Shown here: positions 5,405 to 5,443 of the stretch, piece after piece
How positions within the stretch are numbered: position 1 is the stretch's first letter
How the letters are laid out: each line of letters starts with the position of its first letter
Assembly: GCA_910587195.1 (NCBI GenBank)
Contig: CAJUKL010000086.1
Location: 1-5,443, forward strand
Length of the DNA: 5,443 nt
From: an uncultured Clostridia bacterium
GTDB lineage: Bacteria > Bacillota > Clostridia > Lachnospirales > Anaerotignaceae
Direction of reading: 5' to 3'
Made by a program: the position numbers and the translations under genes
Notes under the pieces: model-generated
The model's database searches: none
What the model saw: only the letters and a program-made list of their open reading frames with translations
What the model was told of the DNA's origin: nothing

Positions 5405-5443
5405 TTAACCTCTGGTGCTCCGTTGTTGTTCAACTAAAATGAC
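5405..5443 (-). CDS. C-terminal fragment of a possible convergent gene (runs off the right edge)
   Basis: From the right edge, the minus strand is open in one frame only for 12 codons, VILVEQQRSTRG, ending in TAA at 5407-5405; the other two minus frames hit stops within the first four codons. The stop lies about 30 bases before a terminator with a T tract on the minus strand, which is the layout expected of two convergent genes sharing one terminator. The product cannot be identified from 12 residues, and a chance open frame is possible. Confidence 0.38.
   Translation of the reverse strand, partial: VILVEQQRSTRG

Overview
The window is an AT-rich stretch with strong GGAGG-type ribosome binding sites, a PEGA-domain membrane protein and a PgcA-type phosphoglucomutase. 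This suggests a low-GC Firmicute, most likely a member of the Clostridia (Lachnospiraceae-like). That placement is inferred from composition and protein style and was not checked by any search.

Positions 1-420 are an accessory, mobile-element-like region in which every recognisable signal points to the minus strand. The left edge cuts the start of a zinc-ribbon protein (visible start Met-Glu-Cys-Lys-Lys-Cys-Gly-Gly), perhaps a transposase. Its Shine-Dalgarno sequence is the loop of a perfect 12-bp hairpin. To its right is a compact minus-strand unit: a good promoter (310-338), about 160 bases able to fold into several stems, and a terminal hairpin of the kind found at the right ends of IS200/IS605 (TnpB) elements. 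A second hairpin with the same CCTTTAGG core (374-417) has a T tract on the minus strand. I read this as a decayed or non-autonomous IS200/IS605-type element that may still make an omega-RNA-like transcript.

Positions 421-5382 carry three plus-strand genes. The first (516-1535) is an uncharacterised single-pass membrane-anchored protein. After a 132-base gap holding an extended -10 promoter and several inverted repeats come two genes 29 bases apart that are probably co-transcribed. One is a 635-aa protein with an acidic cytoplasmic N-terminus, one membrane span and two C-terminal PEGA domains outside the cell. The other is pgcA, the alpha-phosphoglucomutase that interconverts glucose 6-phosphate and glucose 1-phosphate. 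The pairing suggests a link between an envelope-exposed protein and supply of sugar nucleotides for surface glycans.

A strong hairpin terminator, with T tracts on both strands, follows pgcA. The last 39 bases look like the C-terminal end of a convergent minus-strand gene using the same terminator.
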